NCBI GenBank assembly: GCA_900554935.1
Contig: USJF01000093.1
Span: 1-5,623, forward strand
Reading direction: 5' to 3'
Source of the DNA: an uncultured Porphyromonas sp.
GTDB taxonomy: Bacteria > Bacteroidota > Bacteroidia > Bacteroidales > Porphyromonadaceae
DNA length: 5,623 nt
Below are positions 5,534 through 5,623 of this stretch, in pieces. The notes beneath the pieces were generated by a model. That model had not been told where the DNA came from, ran no database searches, and was given only the letters and a program-made list of their open reading frames with translations. Numbering within the stretch: position 1 is the stretch's first letter; each line of letters begins with the position of its first letter. A program made the translations under genes and the position numbers.

Positions 5534-5623
5534 ATGAAGAAAGCATCTTTATTACTTGCGCTTTTGCTCTCATTTTTGATTGTAGGGTGTACAAAGCAGG
5601 AGTTGAGGACTCCATCCGAACAG
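5534..5623 (+). CDS. N-terminus of a lipoprotein; 3' end outside window
   Basis: Thirty codons are visible before the window ends. They form a clear type II signal peptide: a short basic start (MKK), a hydrophobic core (residues 4-17, Leu-rich) and a lipobox IVGC with the lipidated Cys19, followed by TKQELRTPSE. The mature protein would be anchored in the inner or outer membrane. The residues right after Cys do not form the strongly acidic export signal seen in many surface lipoproteins of Bacteroidetes, though the evidence is thin. The start at 5534 is supported by GAGGA at 5526-5530 and the promoter at 5461-5491. It lies beyond the galK terminator and so forms a separate transcription unit. 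Nothing in the visible part indicates the function. Confidence 0.8.
   Translation, partial: MKKASLLLALLLSFLIVGCTKQELRTPSEQ

Noticed and set aside
1..5623. CRISPR array, tRNA or rRNA genes, riboswitch of a known class
   Set aside because: No regularly spaced direct repeats, no cloverleaf or rRNA-like sequence, and no recognised riboswitch core were seen on either strand.

Overview
The window looks like a chromosomal piece of a Bacteroidales bacterium, most likely Porphyromonas or a close relative. This rests on protein character (an ArnT-like tail ending in a KSYAHYFY/KNGF pattern, a FeoB-associated Cys-rich miniprotein, an FHS-type glucose/galactose permease between galM and galK), on mostly weak Shine-Dalgarno sequences, and on promoter-like TAnnTTTG boxes. 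The genus is an inference; no rRNA or other marker gene is present.

Layout, all real genes on the + strand. (1) Positions 1-1318 hold the end of an envelope glycosylation operon. It contains the C-terminus of an ArnT/PMT-like polyprenyl-phosphate-sugar transferase (gene starts before the window), a family 2 glycosyltransferase of the polyprenyl-phosphate sugar synthase type 4 bases later, and a 58-residue FeoB-associated membrane protein starting at a GTG 1 base after the previous stop. (2) Positions 1319-1426 are a regulatory gap with a candidate promoter box and a perfect 8-bp hairpin just before the next start. (3) Positions 1427-5120 are a galactose operon: galM (mutarotase), a 12-TM sugar:proton symporter of the FucP/GluP family, and galK. 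The permease would import galactose or glucose, GalM would interconvert anomers, and GalK would phosphorylate alpha-D-galactose. galT and galE are not in the window. A strong hairpin terminator (5143-5183) closes the operon. (4) Positions 5184-5533 are about 350 bases without a convincing gene; the left part looks like a possible decayed repeat or mobile-element scar, and the right part holds a well-formed Bacteroidetes promoter surrounded by palindromes. (5) From 5534 to the window end is the first 30 codons of a lipoprotein.

I do not see a clearly new system. The points most worth a second look are the dual-pairing hairpin before galM, the symmetrical elements around the lipoprotein promoter, the extra periplasmic insert in the permease, the FeoB-associated gene placed away from feoAB, and the possible repeat element at about 5200-5350.
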